Assembly: GCA_013396525.1 (NCBI GenBank)
Contig: VWYX01000629.1
Coordinates: forward strand, 348,464 to 412,463
Direction: 5' to 3'
Origin: Chaetorhynchus papuensis
Taxonomy: Eukaryota; Chordata; Aves; Passeriformes; Rhipiduridae
DNA: 64,000 nucleotides
The notes beneath the pieces are model-generated. The model ran no database searches and was not told the DNA's origin. It saw nothing but the letters and a program-made list of their open reading frames with translations. Shown here one piece after another: positions 27,601-56,000 of the stretch (the first letter of the stretch is position 1; every line of letters starts with the position of its first letter). The position numbers and the translations under genes were made by a program.

Positions 27601-28320
27601 GCAACTTGCTCTCCCTTCTCTGGACATTCTGTAGAGTATAAGTATTTGATTCTCTGCTCTTCTGCTTGTGGAATTCAGTCCCTTAGTGCCATTATTGATA
27701 TTTGCCTAATAAATCACAGACATCAGAGCTGACAGGTTGTGCTGGCAGGCAATGGTCAGTCCACCCCAGGACCTTGACAAGAGTCAGCAGGAAGTGCTAG
27801 AGAAGATGAGAATGGGCTGAAAACAGTCCTGCACTTTCTGTCAGCAGTGAAGGTGACAGAAGGTGTTGGAGCAATCTGTTTTTCCTGCCCTGAGTGTATC
27901 AGAGTGGGGTAAAGATAATGGAATTGTTTCATTGAAGAACTGGGTTTTTAAAAATTTTTATTTTAAAAAGCTGGCCAGTGACAGAATTGAAGTGCACAGT
28001 GGTTCCTAGCATTCACAGGACTTCAAGCCAATTCTTACAGCAGTTAAATACAGAACTGTTGGTAGCAGCAGCTCATTTGAAATTACTCTCTTTTTTCTTC
28101 TAGTTATGGCAGCTACGAAGAACCAGACCCAAAGTCCAACACGAGAGACACGAGTTTCAGCAGCATTGGAGGGTACGAGATCTCAGAGGAGGAGGAAGAG
28201 GAAGAACAGCAGCGCTCTGGGCCAAGTGTGTTAAGTCAGGTCCATCTGTCTGAGGATGAGGAGGACAGCGAGGACTTCCACTCCATTGCAGGAGACAGTG
28301 ACCTGGACTCAGATGAATGA
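568..28320 (+). CDS. TAF1: TAF1, TFIID subunit 1 (5' partial, 38 exons in window)
   Basis: TAF1 is the largest TFIID subunit; it scaffolds the complex with TAF7, contacts TBP and promoter DNA, and reads acetylated histones in the nucleus. Seen here: 38 exons (each listed separately) that join in frame to about 1872 codons ending at TGA 28318-28320. In order they encode an acidic/proline-rich N-terminal part, the conserved TAF7-binding DUF3591/HAT core (about exons 8-19), a charged basic region, a C-x2-C-x4-H-x6-C zinc knuckle (exon 24), a basic nuclear-localisation-like stretch (exon 25), two bromodomains (exons 26-28 and 29-32) and a long acidic Ser/Asp/Glu tail (exons 33-38). The protein matches recalled human TAF1 almost throughout. 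The first roughly 95-100 residues (TBP-inhibitory TAND region, promoter, start codon) lie left of the window. Two introns use GC donors. Exon 7 may be alternative. OGT follows on the same strand. Confidence 0.97.
1162..1259 (+). repeat. Two-copy 48-50 bp tandem duplication in a TAF1 intron
   Basis: Copy 1 (1162-1209) and copy 2 (1210-1259) both read caaa-tgtgaataaaagga, then a variable base, then agaatatataaa, then cacatag. The copies differ at several scattered positions and by a short indel, so this is an older direct duplication. Confidence 0.8.
1492..1611 (+). CDS. TAF1: TAF1 exon 2 in window
   Basis: Acceptor ggttag, donor actg|gtgagt, phase 1/1. It encodes the acidic DEDDYDADCEDID stretch followed by a seven-proline run starting at the codon after LM, as in vertebrate TAF1. 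Confidence 0.94.
2032..2273 (+). CDS. TAF1: TAF1 exon 3 in window
   Basis: Acceptor attgtag, donor ggcaag|gtattg. It encodes ILPSIIAPSS, the SSSSDSESEMGPQEA acidic-serine segment and PSVTELFPEFRPGK, all highly conserved in vertebrate TAF1. Confidence 0.95.
4295..4513 (+). CDS. TAF1: TAF1 exon 4 in window
   Basis: Acceptor gtgccag, donor gatgag|gtggga, phase 0/0. It encodes [20 protein letters not shown], a basic RRKRKKKHRE run and PPPPPEQCLSDDE. The open frame continues into both flanking introns, but homology stops at the splice sites. Confidence 0.95.
4951..5160 (+). CDS. TAF1: TAF1 exon 5 in window
   Basis: Acceptor gcttcag, donor gggg|gtgaga, 70 codons in phase 0. It encodes [20 protein letters not shown] and WRYGPAQLWYDMLGIPEDG. 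The last roughly 12 codons (KEKNDQEAEDEG) do not match human TAF1, which has a different, longer linker here. Confidence 0.93.
5328..5529 (+). CDS. TAF1: TAF1 exon 6 in window
   Basis: Acceptor ttcccag, donor caag|gtgatc. After a divergent start (AAESTKEKD) it encodes the conserved LLADEHFLMVTQLQWEDD and RASLAGWLPSSMTRN blocks. It ends in phase 1, compatible with joining either exon 7 or exon 8. Confidence 0.94.
6405..6518 (+). CDS. TAF1: TAF1 exon 7 in window, candidate cassette exon
   Basis: A 38-codon open exon with acceptor tttctctag and donor cagcaag|gtaatg, phase 1 on both sides, so inclusion or skipping keeps the frame. It encodes GLNRSGSLLNSPIPLAQKPN and a second half ending APEQQ. 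I do not recall this segment in the canonical human protein, where exon 6 joins exon 8 directly. It is probably an alternative exon; it could be a fortuitous open stretch. Confidence 0.62.
6828..6995 (+). CDS. TAF1: TAF1 exon 8 in window
   Basis: Acceptor gttgcag, donor tctag|gtatgt, phase 1/1. It encodes DKPWYSIFPIDNEELVYGRW and PPVLTLDPNDENIIL, the entry to the conserved central core. Confidence 0.95.
7389..7516 (+). CDS. TAF1: TAF1 exon 9 in window
   Basis: Acceptor cttttag, donor cagcag|gtgagc. It encodes EIPDEKEE and the lysine-rich [20 protein letters not shown] segment of the TAF1 core. Confidence 0.95.
7622..7729 (+). CDS. TAF1: TAF1 exon 10 in window
   Basis: Acceptor tgaattag, donor atccag|gtagtc, 36 codons in phase 0. 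It encodes NMSQPEVKDPWNLSNDEFYY and GLRGTFGGNIIQ. Confidence 0.96.
8567..8740 (+). CDS. TAF1: TAF1 exon 11 in window
   Basis: Acceptor tgtatcag, donor gccaag|gtagag, 58 codons in phase 0. It encodes HSIPAVELRQPFFPTHMGPM and [20 protein letters not shown] of the TAF7-binding core. Confidence 0.96.
8826..8999 (+). CDS. TAF1: TAF1 exon 12 in window
   Basis: Acceptor ggcgcag, donor aaaagg|gtgagt, 58 codons in phase 0, only 85 bp downstream of exon 11. It encodes [20 protein letters not shown] and LMMQVGMATKIKNYYKR. Confidence 0.96.
9085..9189 (+). CDS. TAF1: TAF1 exon 13 in window
   Basis: Acceptor cttccag, donor ctccag|gtgaga, 35 codons in phase 0. It encodes [20 protein letters not shown] and SPFLGSLHPGQLLQ. 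Confidence 0.96.
10203..10403 (+). CDS. TAF1: TAF1 exon 14 in window
   Basis: Acceptor cttaacag, donor ctgcag|gtgtgt, 67 codons in phase 0. It encodes [20 protein letters not shown] and RTRQGYYIRELVDIFVVGQE. Confidence 0.96.
11266..11407 (+). CDS. TAF1: TAF1 exon 15 in window
   Basis: Acceptor ttttgcag, donor gcacag|gtagcc. It encodes VFIYRLFWKSRDRPRRIRME and [20 protein letters not shown], in the part of the core described as winged-helix-like and DNA-contacting in human TAF1. Confidence 0.96.
11807..11937 (+). CDS. TAF1: TAF1 exon 16 in window
   Basis: Acceptor ttttcag, donor ctcaag|gtaaat. It encodes GMDSNWWVLKPDFRLPTEEE and SPEQCCAYYSMIAAEQRLK. Confidence 0.96.
12478..12558 (+). CDS. 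TAF1: TAF1 exon 17 in window
   Basis: Acceptor tctgcag, donor gatgag|gtacca, 27 codons in phase 0. It encodes DAGYGEKSFFAPEEENEED and FQMKIDDE. Confidence 0.96.
12962..13111 (+). CDS. TAF1: TAF1 exon 18 in window
   Basis: Acceptor ctggcag, donor cagaag|gtacag, 50 codons in phase 0. It encodes [20 protein letters not shown] and [20 protein letters not shown], a nearly invariant part of the core. Confidence 0.96.
13250..13369 (+). CDS. TAF1: TAF1 exon 19 in window
   Basis: Acceptor tgaacag, donor gaggag|gtgagc, 40 codons in phase 0. It encodes [20 protein letters not shown] and QLLRKFGVPEEE. Confidence 0.96.
13534..13709 (+). CDS. TAF1: TAF1 exon 20 in window
   Basis: Acceptor tttccag, donor aaataa|gtgtgt, ending in phase 2; AA plus G of the next exon restores the lysine of LQNK-VLEST. 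It encodes [20 protein letters not shown] and [20 protein letters not shown]. Confidence 0.95.
14403..14644 (+). CDS. TAF1: TAF1 exon 21 in window
   Basis: Acceptor tatttcag, donor gctgt|gtaagt. It encodes the acidic [20 protein letters not shown] and the charged SREREEQERKELQRMLL. It then adds about 21 codons of hydrophilic GEDNGNDKDRGKKDRRDKKG type that I do not find at this place in recalled human TAF1, where LQRMLL is followed almost at once by the next segment. Confidence 0.9.
15924..16131 (+). CDS. TAF1: TAF1 exon 22 in window
   Basis: Acceptor gcaacag, donor ttcat|gtaagg. It encodes DDDTASVTSLNSSATGRRLK, YRTFRDEDGKEYVRCETVRK and RIRTTKDEEF. The acceptor choice among three nearby cag triplets is fixed by phase with exon 21. 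Confidence 0.92.
16389..16554 (+). CDS. TAF1: TAF1 exon 23 in window
   Basis: Acceptor cacccag, donor ttgaaa|gtaagc. It encodes a highly charged helix: [20 protein letters not shown], then LRRLKRNQEKEKLKG and a lysine-rich stretch ending MKERPDLK. Confidence 0.95.
16704..16915 (+). CDS. TAF1: TAF1 exon 24 in window, zinc knuckle
   Basis: Acceptor ttctgcag, donor gagag|gtaagg. It encodes [20 protein letters not shown], a C-x2-C-x4-H-x6-C zinc knuckle (a promoter-DNA-binding element in human TAF1), then [20 protein letters not shown] and GTKIVLGKQLIE. Confidence 0.96.
17166..17274 (+). CDS. TAF1: TAF1 exon 25 in window
   Basis: Acceptor gcctag, donor ctgaat|gtgagt. It encodes [20 protein letters not shown] followed by PKKKRRVGTTVHCDYLN; the PKKKRRV run looks like a classical nuclear localisation signal. 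Confidence 0.96.
17470..17568 (+). CDS. TAF1: TAF1 exon 26 in window, start of bromodomain 1
   Basis: Acceptor cttcag, donor cccaac|gtaagt, 33 codons in phase 0. It encodes [20 protein letters not shown] and the first bromodomain helix (LEGIINDIRDLPN). Confidence 0.96.
18137..18314 (+). CDS. TAF1: TAF1 exon 27 in window, bromodomain 1 core
   Basis: Acceptor ctcctcag, donor caatg|gtaaaa. It encodes TYPFHTPVNPKVVKDYYKII, TRPMDLQTLRENVRKRQYPS and LELIVKNSATYN. Asn at 18311-18313 is the expected acetyl-lysine-binding residue. Confidence 0.96.
19590..19657 (+). CDS. TAF1: TAF1 exon 28 in window, end of bromodomain 1 (GC donor)
   Basis: Acceptor tttgcag; donor gag|gcaagt, a GC splice donor. It encodes [20 protein letters not shown] then LKE. 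The boundary is fixed by protein continuity with [10 protein letters not shown] of exon 29, and no GT donor would keep that join. Confidence 0.93.
20046..20168 (+). CDS. TAF1: TAF1 exon 29 in window, start of bromodomain 2
   Basis: Acceptor attgcag, donor ccagat|gtacgt, 41 codons in phase 0. It encodes [20 protein letters not shown] and FSFILDNIVTQKMMAVPD, the linker and helix Z of the second bromodomain. Confidence 0.96.
20519..20611 (+). CDS. TAF1: TAF1 exon 30 in window, bromodomain 2
   Basis: Acceptor tttttcag, donor cgcaag|gtgtgt, 31 codons in phase 0. It encodes [20 protein letters not shown] and the NPMDLETIRK turn, the canonical ZA loop. Confidence 0.96.
20688..20772 (+). CDS. TAF1: TAF1 exon 31 in window, bromodomain 2
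   Basis: Acceptor cttccag, donor caatg|gtaggt. It encodes NISKHKYQNRETFLDDVNLI and LANSIKYN. Asn at 20769-20771 is the expected acetyl-lysine ligand. Confidence 0.96.
21276..21343 (+). CDS. TAF1: TAF1 exon 32 in window, end of bromodomain 2
   Basis: Acceptor ctacag, donor gctgag|gtatgt. It encodes GSDSQYTKTAQEIVNICYQT then LAE, the last bromodomain helix. Confidence 0.95.
21422..21538 (+). CDS. TAF1: TAF1 exon 33 in window (GC donor)
   Basis: Acceptor ttcttag; donor cacag|gcaagt, a second GC donor. 39 codons in phase 0 encode YDEHLTQLERDISTAKEAAL and EEADLESLDPMTPGPYTPQ. The next exon resumes PPDLFDT, matching the family across the junction. Confidence 0.93.
21539..24292 (+). other. TAF1: Longest TAF1 intron in window (GC-AG)
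   Basis: Intron of 2754 bp between exons 33 and 34, with donor GC and acceptor AG. No conserved coding segment was seen. It contains an ancient-repeat-like stretch near 23757-23830 and otherwise unremarkable AT-rich sequence. Confidence 0.8.
23757..23830. repeat. Possible old interspersed-repeat fragment
   Basis: The stretch containing gccgtgctgagtcagacc followed by ctcctgtctctggcaggg resembles a motif widely dispersed in sauropsid genomes. The family name cannot be fixed by eye. Confidence 0.35.
24293..24418 (+). CDS. TAF1: TAF1 exon 34 in window
   Basis: Acceptor actttag, donor ctcag|gtcaga, 42 codons in phase 0. It encodes PPDLFDTSTSLSVSHGASFY and QDESNLSALDTP. This Ser-rich tail exon is less conserved with human than the bromodomains. 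Confidence 0.92.
25702..25800 (+). CDS. TAF1: TAF1 exon 35 in window
   Basis: Acceptor gtccag, donor gcccca|gtgagt, 33 codons in phase 0. It encodes MRQGRGRLGEEDSDVDIEGF then DEDDDGKPKTPAP. The open frame also continues into both flanking introns without homology. Confidence 0.94.
26015..26165 (+). CDS. TAF1: TAF1 exon 36 in window
   Basis: Acceptor acccag, donor ctcct|gtaagt. It encodes DGDLADEEEGSAQQPQASVL, YEDLLMSDGEDDDDGSDEEG and DNPFS, the acidic C-terminal tail. Confidence 0.95.
26901..27078 (+). CDS. TAF1: TAF1 exon 37 in window
   Basis: Acceptor ttacacag, donor tatcag|gtaact. It encodes IQLSESGSDSDVEPSAVRPK, a GMDNEESMMSYEGDGGETSH block and EDSNI. Confidence 0.95.
28104..28320 (+). 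CDS. TAF1: TAF1 terminal coding exon
   Basis: Acceptor cttctag; stop TGA at 28318-28320. It encodes YGSYEEPDPKSNTRDTSFSS, a Glu run and the invariant end SIAGDSDLDSDE. Confidence 0.97.
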
Positions 28321-29087
28321 ACTCCCTTCCCTGAGATGATGGTCATCCTGGGCCACTCTTGGCTCTTGAATTTCTCTTGTCCCAGTTTGGTGTAAGGAAC
28401 AGTGTAGCGTGGACTGTGTTAACAGGAAGATTTTTTTTTTTTTTTAAGATAGAATATTTTAATTGATTATAAAACATGTTATATGAATGAGTAAACGGTG
28501 AAAAATGAGTTTTAGACAAGCATGTCCTGCTGAAGCCTTGGATTGTTGTAGCCTGTACTGGCTCCAGAATACAGATACAGATTTGTATGGTTTGTTCTTC
28601 AGTCTCTATAGATGAAAAGTAATTCCTCAGAAATACTGCCTTGTTTGGATACATGCATGTCTGTCTGGAAAAAACACTTGCTCAGAATGAAATACTTGAT
28701 GTTGATAAACAAATGTAAGGCAATTTTCACTTCATAAAGGAGAGCTTTTTCTCTGGGACCACAACTACAGTGTCTGATGTCTCACCCTTGAGTGGTTTTG
28801 GGAACTGCTTAACTACTACCAATACTTCAGAAACAGCTGCCCTACTTTTTCTCTAAGTTGCAATTACTTCCAGAAACCAGAATTTGGTAATTTGAGCCTT
28901 TAGGAAAGTGCACGATTCACCGGAGACTGTTAATTCTCAGTGCCCTGGGGAAGCTTTGTGCAGACCCCGGGGTTCCGTATGGAGTCCTGGCGTGTGTGGC
29001 TGACGGAGCTCATGGAAATAGAGCAGGAATGGGGATACAGACGCCTTTGCTGCTGTTTCTCTGGGCACCGGTGGGGCCGGTGCCCGA
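28321..29087 (+). other. TAF1: TAF1 3'UTR and TAF1-OGT spacer
   Basis: Sequence after the TAF1 stop. It starts as a 3'UTR with a T-run near 28430-28445. I found no AATAAA or ATTAAA; TATAAA-like (about 28468) and CATAAA-like (about 28733) variants are the only candidates, so the transcript end is not assigned. No convincing gene lies here. Confidence 0.6.
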
Positions 29088-29583
29088 TGTCTGAGCTCTG
29101 CTAGCCCTGTGACTGAGCTCCGCTGTCCCGGTGTTTGAGCTCTGTCCCTGTGACTGAGCTCCGCTGTGCCGGTGTTTGAGCTCCGCTGTGCCGGTGTTTG
29201 AGCTCTGATGCCCTGGTGTTTGAACTCTGCTAGCCCTGTGACTGAGCTCTGCTGTGCCGGTGTTTGAGCTCTGATGCCCCGGTGTTTGAACTCTGGTGTC
29301 CCTATGACTGAGCTCTGCTATCCACATGTTTGAGCTCTGCTAGCCCTATGACTGAGCTCCGCTGTGCCGGTGNNNNNNNNNNNNNNNNNNNNNNNNNNNN
29401 NNNNNNNNNNNNNNNNNNNNNNNNNNNNNNNNNNNNNNNNNNNNNNNNNNNNNNNNNNNNNNNNNNNNNNNNNNNNNNNNNNNNNNNNNNNNNNNNNNNN
29501 NNNNNNNNNNNNNNNNNTGTTTGAGCTCTGCTAGCCCTGTGACTGAGCTCCGCTGTCCCGGTGTTTGAGCTCCGCTGTCCCGG
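29088..29583. repeat. 22-bp minisatellite with assembly gap
   Basis: Tandem array with a basic unit close to 22 bp (tgtttgagctccgctgtgcc plus gg). Two variants alternate: tgtttgagctctgctagccc and tgactgagctccgctgtgcc, giving a partial 44-bp higher-order period. Copies carry GAGCTC at a fixed position. The array runs into the N gap and resumes after it, ending at the edge of the OGT CpG island. Long reverse-strand open frames across it are by-products of the repeat. Confidence 0.93.
29373..29517. other. Assembly gap (145 N)
   Basis: 145 ambiguous bases inside the minisatellite. The true array length is therefore unknown and probably under-represented. Confidence 0.99.
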
Positions 29584-29921
29584 TGAGCGCCGGTTCCGCG
29601 GGGCCACGTGCGGGAGTACCGGGAGGTGGCGGCGCATGCGCAGTCCCGCCGCCTTTGGCGCAGCGCTGCGCGCGGAAGGATAACCTTGGATTGTAGTACG
29701 ACGTTTCCAGCGGGTCCCTCCGCCCGCCGTACGGCAGCGCTGCCCGGCGCCGCCCGGACTCTTTTCCGCGGAGATAGTTCCAGCCGCGGCCATTCGGTAC
29801 TGCCGCCGCCGCCATTTCGGGAGCGCCGCTTCAGCGCGCCGCGACCGCGGGCAGCTCGGCCCGGTCCGGCCCGAGCGCACCTTCTGCCGTCGCCGCCACA
29901 GACTCCCCGGCCCCTGTCCCG

Positions 29922-51726
<21,805 letters not shown>

Positions 51727-52347
51727 AGAGAGACTGGCTGTGCCCACCAGGAACTCTCCAGGAACTGAGCCTCTCCAACACTTGTGCAGAGATGATGAGC
51801 TAAAAACTGTGCATTTCTACTTAATCTGCCTGGTACTCTGTGGCTGAAGTAATACATGATGGTGATTAAAGCACAGCCAGACTTATTTCTTGCATGATAG
51901 GGAAAGACTCAATAGAGCCTGGGATCCTTTTATTCCTTGAGGAATTTGAATGGGATTGAGCCGTGTACATGTGAGCCTGTGTGTATGAGTGACAAAGTGG
52001 TTGCTGGGGGAAGTTTCAACTGCCCAACCAATTTATGATATCATGGATTGATTTAATCTTCCTACAAGCCTCTCTCCTTTTATGTGGATTGGGAATTGGA
52101 GCGTTTTAACATTTGATTTTGGGTACTCCTGTTGGTATATATGTGGTTCTCCCATGACAAGATTTCCAGCTAGCGAGTTGCTCCCTGTGTTAATTTCTAA
52201 ACTGCGTGGACTGAAAGGGCATATGTGCTGGTGTAGTCTTTTTTTATAGGTTTTATAAACCACTTGAGCCTATATCAGCCTTTTAATGTTTGACCTCTGT
52301 TTTGGAGCTCTCTGTAATGTGTTGGTTAAGATAAGGACTTCTGGGGT

Positions 52348-52381
<34 letters not shown>

Positions 52382-52600
52382 GCTTCTCCAATAACTCAGC
52401 TAATTGGCTTCATGATGGCAGCTCCTATTCTGTTGAAAAACCAAATTTGATTTGAAATTAATCCTCCCCACAAGTGTTTGAGGTAAACACAAACTGGTGC
52501 CAAATACAGATCTTTCAGGAATGATTGTTAATTATGTATAGGGGTGCAGTCCTAGGTACTGTAGCAAAGACTTTAAAAAAAAAAAAATAAAGCTTTGGTT
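51727..52600 (+). other. OGT: OGT 3'UTR
   Basis: About 870 bp from the stop to the poly(A) signal. It contains an ATTAAA at 51865-51870 that could serve as a proximal signal and a (ttttg)n tract at about 52349-52375. Confidence 0.75.
52586..52591 (+). terminator. OGT: OGT poly(A) signal AATAAA
   Basis: Canonical AATAAA preceded by an A-run; gttttgtgctgctgtc lies within the following 50 bp as possible downstream GU-rich element. It is the last signal before the GCNA CpG island. Confidence 0.65.
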
Positions 52601-52699
52601 TGCCAGTTTGACTGATTTGACCGGTGTTTCACGTTTTGTGCTGCTGTCAGAAAAAAAAAAAACATACCTCGCTGGCCTTTGCTGTTCCTTTGCGTAACG

Positions 52700-53070
52700 T
52701 TTTGAGTGGCGATTTGGGCAGAAATGGGTATTTTCGGTTGGAATAAGCCGAAGCGGAGTTTCCGCGCTCTCGGTGCCACGGAGCGGAGCGGGAGCGCTGT
52801 CAGCGCCGCCCGTGTGCGCATGCGCGGTGCCCCGGAAGCGCGCGGGCCGTTCGAGCGCCATGGCGGGAGCGGCGGCGGGAGCGGGGCCCGCGCTCCGACC
52901 CGGCCCGGCCCCGGCCCCGGGGACCCGCGACCGCGAATGGCGGGGCCGGGCGGGCAGCGGGGCCGGGGCACGGCGGGCAGCGAGCGGGGCATCGCCTTCG
53001 GGCGGCAGGAGCTCCGGCAGAGGCGCCGCGGGGAGCCAGGGCTGGCGGGGCGGCAGGTGAGGGGGCGCCG
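52700..53070 (+). promoter_or_regulatory. GCNA: GCNA CpG-island promoter and first exon
   Basis: Abrupt rise in GC and CpG after the OGT poly(A) signal. The palindromic NRF1-type TGCGCATGCGC at 52815-52825 lies 35 bp upstream of the GCNA ATG. No TATA box was seen. Confidence 0.75.
52860..53056 (+). CDS. GCNA: GCNA exon 1
   Basis: ATG at 52860 in gccATGg context; donor cggcag|gtgagg, ending in phase 2 so that AG plus C of exon 2 gives Ser. It encodes a low-complexity MAGAAAGAGPALRPGPAPAP start. Other frames are also open in this GC-rich island, so the frame is inferred from splicing phase, not homology. Confidence 0.65.
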
Positions 53071-56000
53071 GGGGAAACAGCGCAGCCCCAGCCCATGTGT
53101 CCTGACGTATTTTTATTAAATTACCTTATTATATAGAGTTTTTTTATCTATATATATCCATGTATTTATTTGTCTATCTGTCTAATACACACACATGTAT
53201 AATACATGTGTGTGAATACATATAACTGCACAATACATTCTACTACATTATAGTATAGTATATATTATATATATGTATATTGATTTATAATTTTAGATTA
53301 CGCCCTCGTTTGTTTTATGGTAATTGGTAGGTATCAGCGTGTTTCAGAATTGCAGGCTTTAAGGTTTAAATGACGTCCGTTTAAAAAGCTGTCTTCCTGG
53401 CTTTTTAAGCAGCTGCATGACGTATTTTTTAAGTTGTTAATGTTCGGTTCATGTTCTCATAAAATGAAATAACTTGGTAAGGGTATTGTGGGCTGCCTCT
53501 ACATTTGCATGGACATAGCAGTCCAGGTGGTAATGCCTCCATTCTGCCTCCTGAAACAGCTTTATGGCAGCTGCTGCGTTCTGCTAAATATTCATGGCAG
53601 CTATATTAAAATGCACTTCATGCAAAAGCAGCTTCTTACTCACTGGTGCATGGTTTGAGGTTTCAGGCTTACTGTAACACACTTCTCTGTTATATCACAG
53701 TCCATGTGTAAGGTAAGAAATGAGCTTTTTATAAAGAGTTAAAATAGCTCAGCCTATTTGGGACTTTCAGTGTTTTTCCCAGTGCACATTTGGTTCTTGG
53801 TGTTCACGGGTGTTTCAGAGCCGTGAAGATGCAGATCCTGTTGTGACCAAAGTTCTGCATTTCATTTTTGCAGCAATGCCCTGTACTTCTCTTCCAGCAG
53901 TGATGATGAATTTGAAATGTGTAAGTAAGGACACGTTAGTTTGTGTTATGAAGGAGTATGAAAAGGATGCATTTCTGTCTAATTATAGTCAAGCATTTTT
54001 ACATCTCTTTTCTTTCATTGCTTGTGTTGAAAAGTAGTTCTCTCCTTGCAGTGCAGTCTTGGTGTCTGTGCCACAGGGACTATTCTTGAATTGTCTCAGT
54101 TTGCACTCTTTGTGCCTTGTGTTATATTTTTCATGTTGCCTCTGTTTTGTCTGTTCCCTGTCACTCACTTGCTTCATTCTTAGTCTCCAGAGACTAGAAG
54201 GCTGCTGCCACCTTTGAGGAATTGAGAGCTGGAATTATACATAAATATAATTATGTTTGTTTTTCGAAAATTCTGTAGACCAAATTTTTACTAGTTGCAA
54301 ACTTCTAAAAATGCATAACAAGAGAAACAGAACCTTGTTCTTAATCAATCTCCTTTTGTTTCAGTTTTAGCTAAAATGAAAACTCCCAAATCTGTTTCTA
54401 AAAGGACAGATGCAAGGTGGGTGCTGTCATTAATGAATTTTCTCTGTTTGTATTTTAGTTTTCTGTATCATATTTCTGATCAGGATATAGAAAAACAATC
54501 TAAAGTTGTATTGATTCATAGGCCTGGATAGGAGAGAGTGCAGACAGAGCTGTTACATCTTCAGTCACATTCAGGGCAAATGTAAAATGGGGTATTTGGA
54601 GGTGCACGTGCTCTTGCCATTCCTGTTCATGGATGCAGTTGGTGACATTTGCTGAGAGCAGCTGATGATGTTATATTGGGTGGCTTTTTTTGGATTGCTG
54701 TTTTAGGAAGGCAAACTCACTGCTCTGTTTTTCTGCTTACTCCTACCTTTATTCCACACAATTTGCCTTTTTTTTTTTTTTTTTACAGTTTGAAAGGCTT
54801 CATTGATGACTCGGATGATTATTTCTTGGACTTGAAAGTGAAAAAGAGCACAACAAAGAGTGGTGAGCAATCATCCAACAGCGAATATGAAGCAGACATT
54901 TTAATGAGTGGGAGGGTAGCATTCATTGCTGAGCTCATAAAGTTTTGGGTGAACTGACCCCTGCTCGAGAAGGGTAGGATCTCTTCCATCTGGTCTGAAT
55001 GTCAACCCTGAAAAAGCCCTGTAAAAACCCTGTGTGCCAGCTGCAGACTGTGAAAAGCTGATGGAAAGATGTCTGGAGGGGAAATGGATGAAACAAAGTG
55101 GACCAGAAGCATTTAAAAAAAAAAAAGTCACCTATAGATCTGACATGATCCCTTGATCTTCATGGGACAAATCTGAGGGGTCAGAAGCAATGTTTGCTGG
55201 CAAGCTACTTTCAGTGATTTTTCATGTAGCAAGATGGTAAATGGGCAGGGCATAATAAAGAAAATGAGAAGATACCTTACTGTTCTTTGTGTTTTCCTAT
55301 CTTTCAAGGGATTTCTTTTGTGTTAAGACAAAGACAGGTCTCCTAAATGCAACTCCCAAAACTTTAAGGTCTTTCTTTTGAATTGCAGCACAGAAAGATC
55401 TTCAGACCCCGAAAAAGCTGATGACTCCTGGAAAGAGAAACACTTGCTGCCAAGAGTTGCAGTATCCAGACACTTCAAGTGACACTGAAGATTCTGTCTT
55501 TGTAGAAAGCCCATGGCATAACCACCAAAAAGAGAGAGTGAAAGACTTGAAAGAGAGTCAGAAGTGCATAAATCTTTCACCTCCACAAAATCGGAAAGAG
55601 TTGATTTTCAAAGGCAGTCCAGATTTACTTGTTAGAAGGAAAGAAAAAAGCTGTGAAAATACAGAAAATAAATTACCAGGTGTGGCACTAGGACACAGTA
55701 CAGGGGTGGAATCAGATAGCTCAGATGACAGTTTTGGATCTTTAATGGAACGGATAAAGGAGCGAAGTCTGCCCCGAAAACCAGTCTTAAGCACAAGTAA
55801 AACTGTCTATGAGCCAAGCACAGCAGGTGAGCAGTCCTTAGCTAACTTGCAGTGGTGATTGCCTGGTTCTTTCCATTTCTGTTGCATGGACCTCTGAGGT
55901 GCAGCCCAGCACCTTGCAAAGGATTTTGGTGCAATCAAAAATGACTCCTCTGAGCATTTAGAAAAGTCAGCTTGTGCTATCAAGTTTTTCACTATTCTTG

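Noticed and set aside
29010..29327. 105-residue reverse-strand open frame made of HRDTRVQTPGHQ-like repeats
   Set aside because: It is generated by the 22-bp minisatellite, has no splice support or homology, and is interrupted by the gap.
53130..53290. Palindromic-looking TA/CA tract considered as an origin or regulatory hairpin
   Set aside because: Better explained as degenerate microsatellite sequence in an intron.
53819..53857. Possible extra GCNA exon starting after tgtttcag at 53818
   Set aside because: Acceptor plausible but no good GT donor follows, and exon 1 already joins exon 2 in phase.
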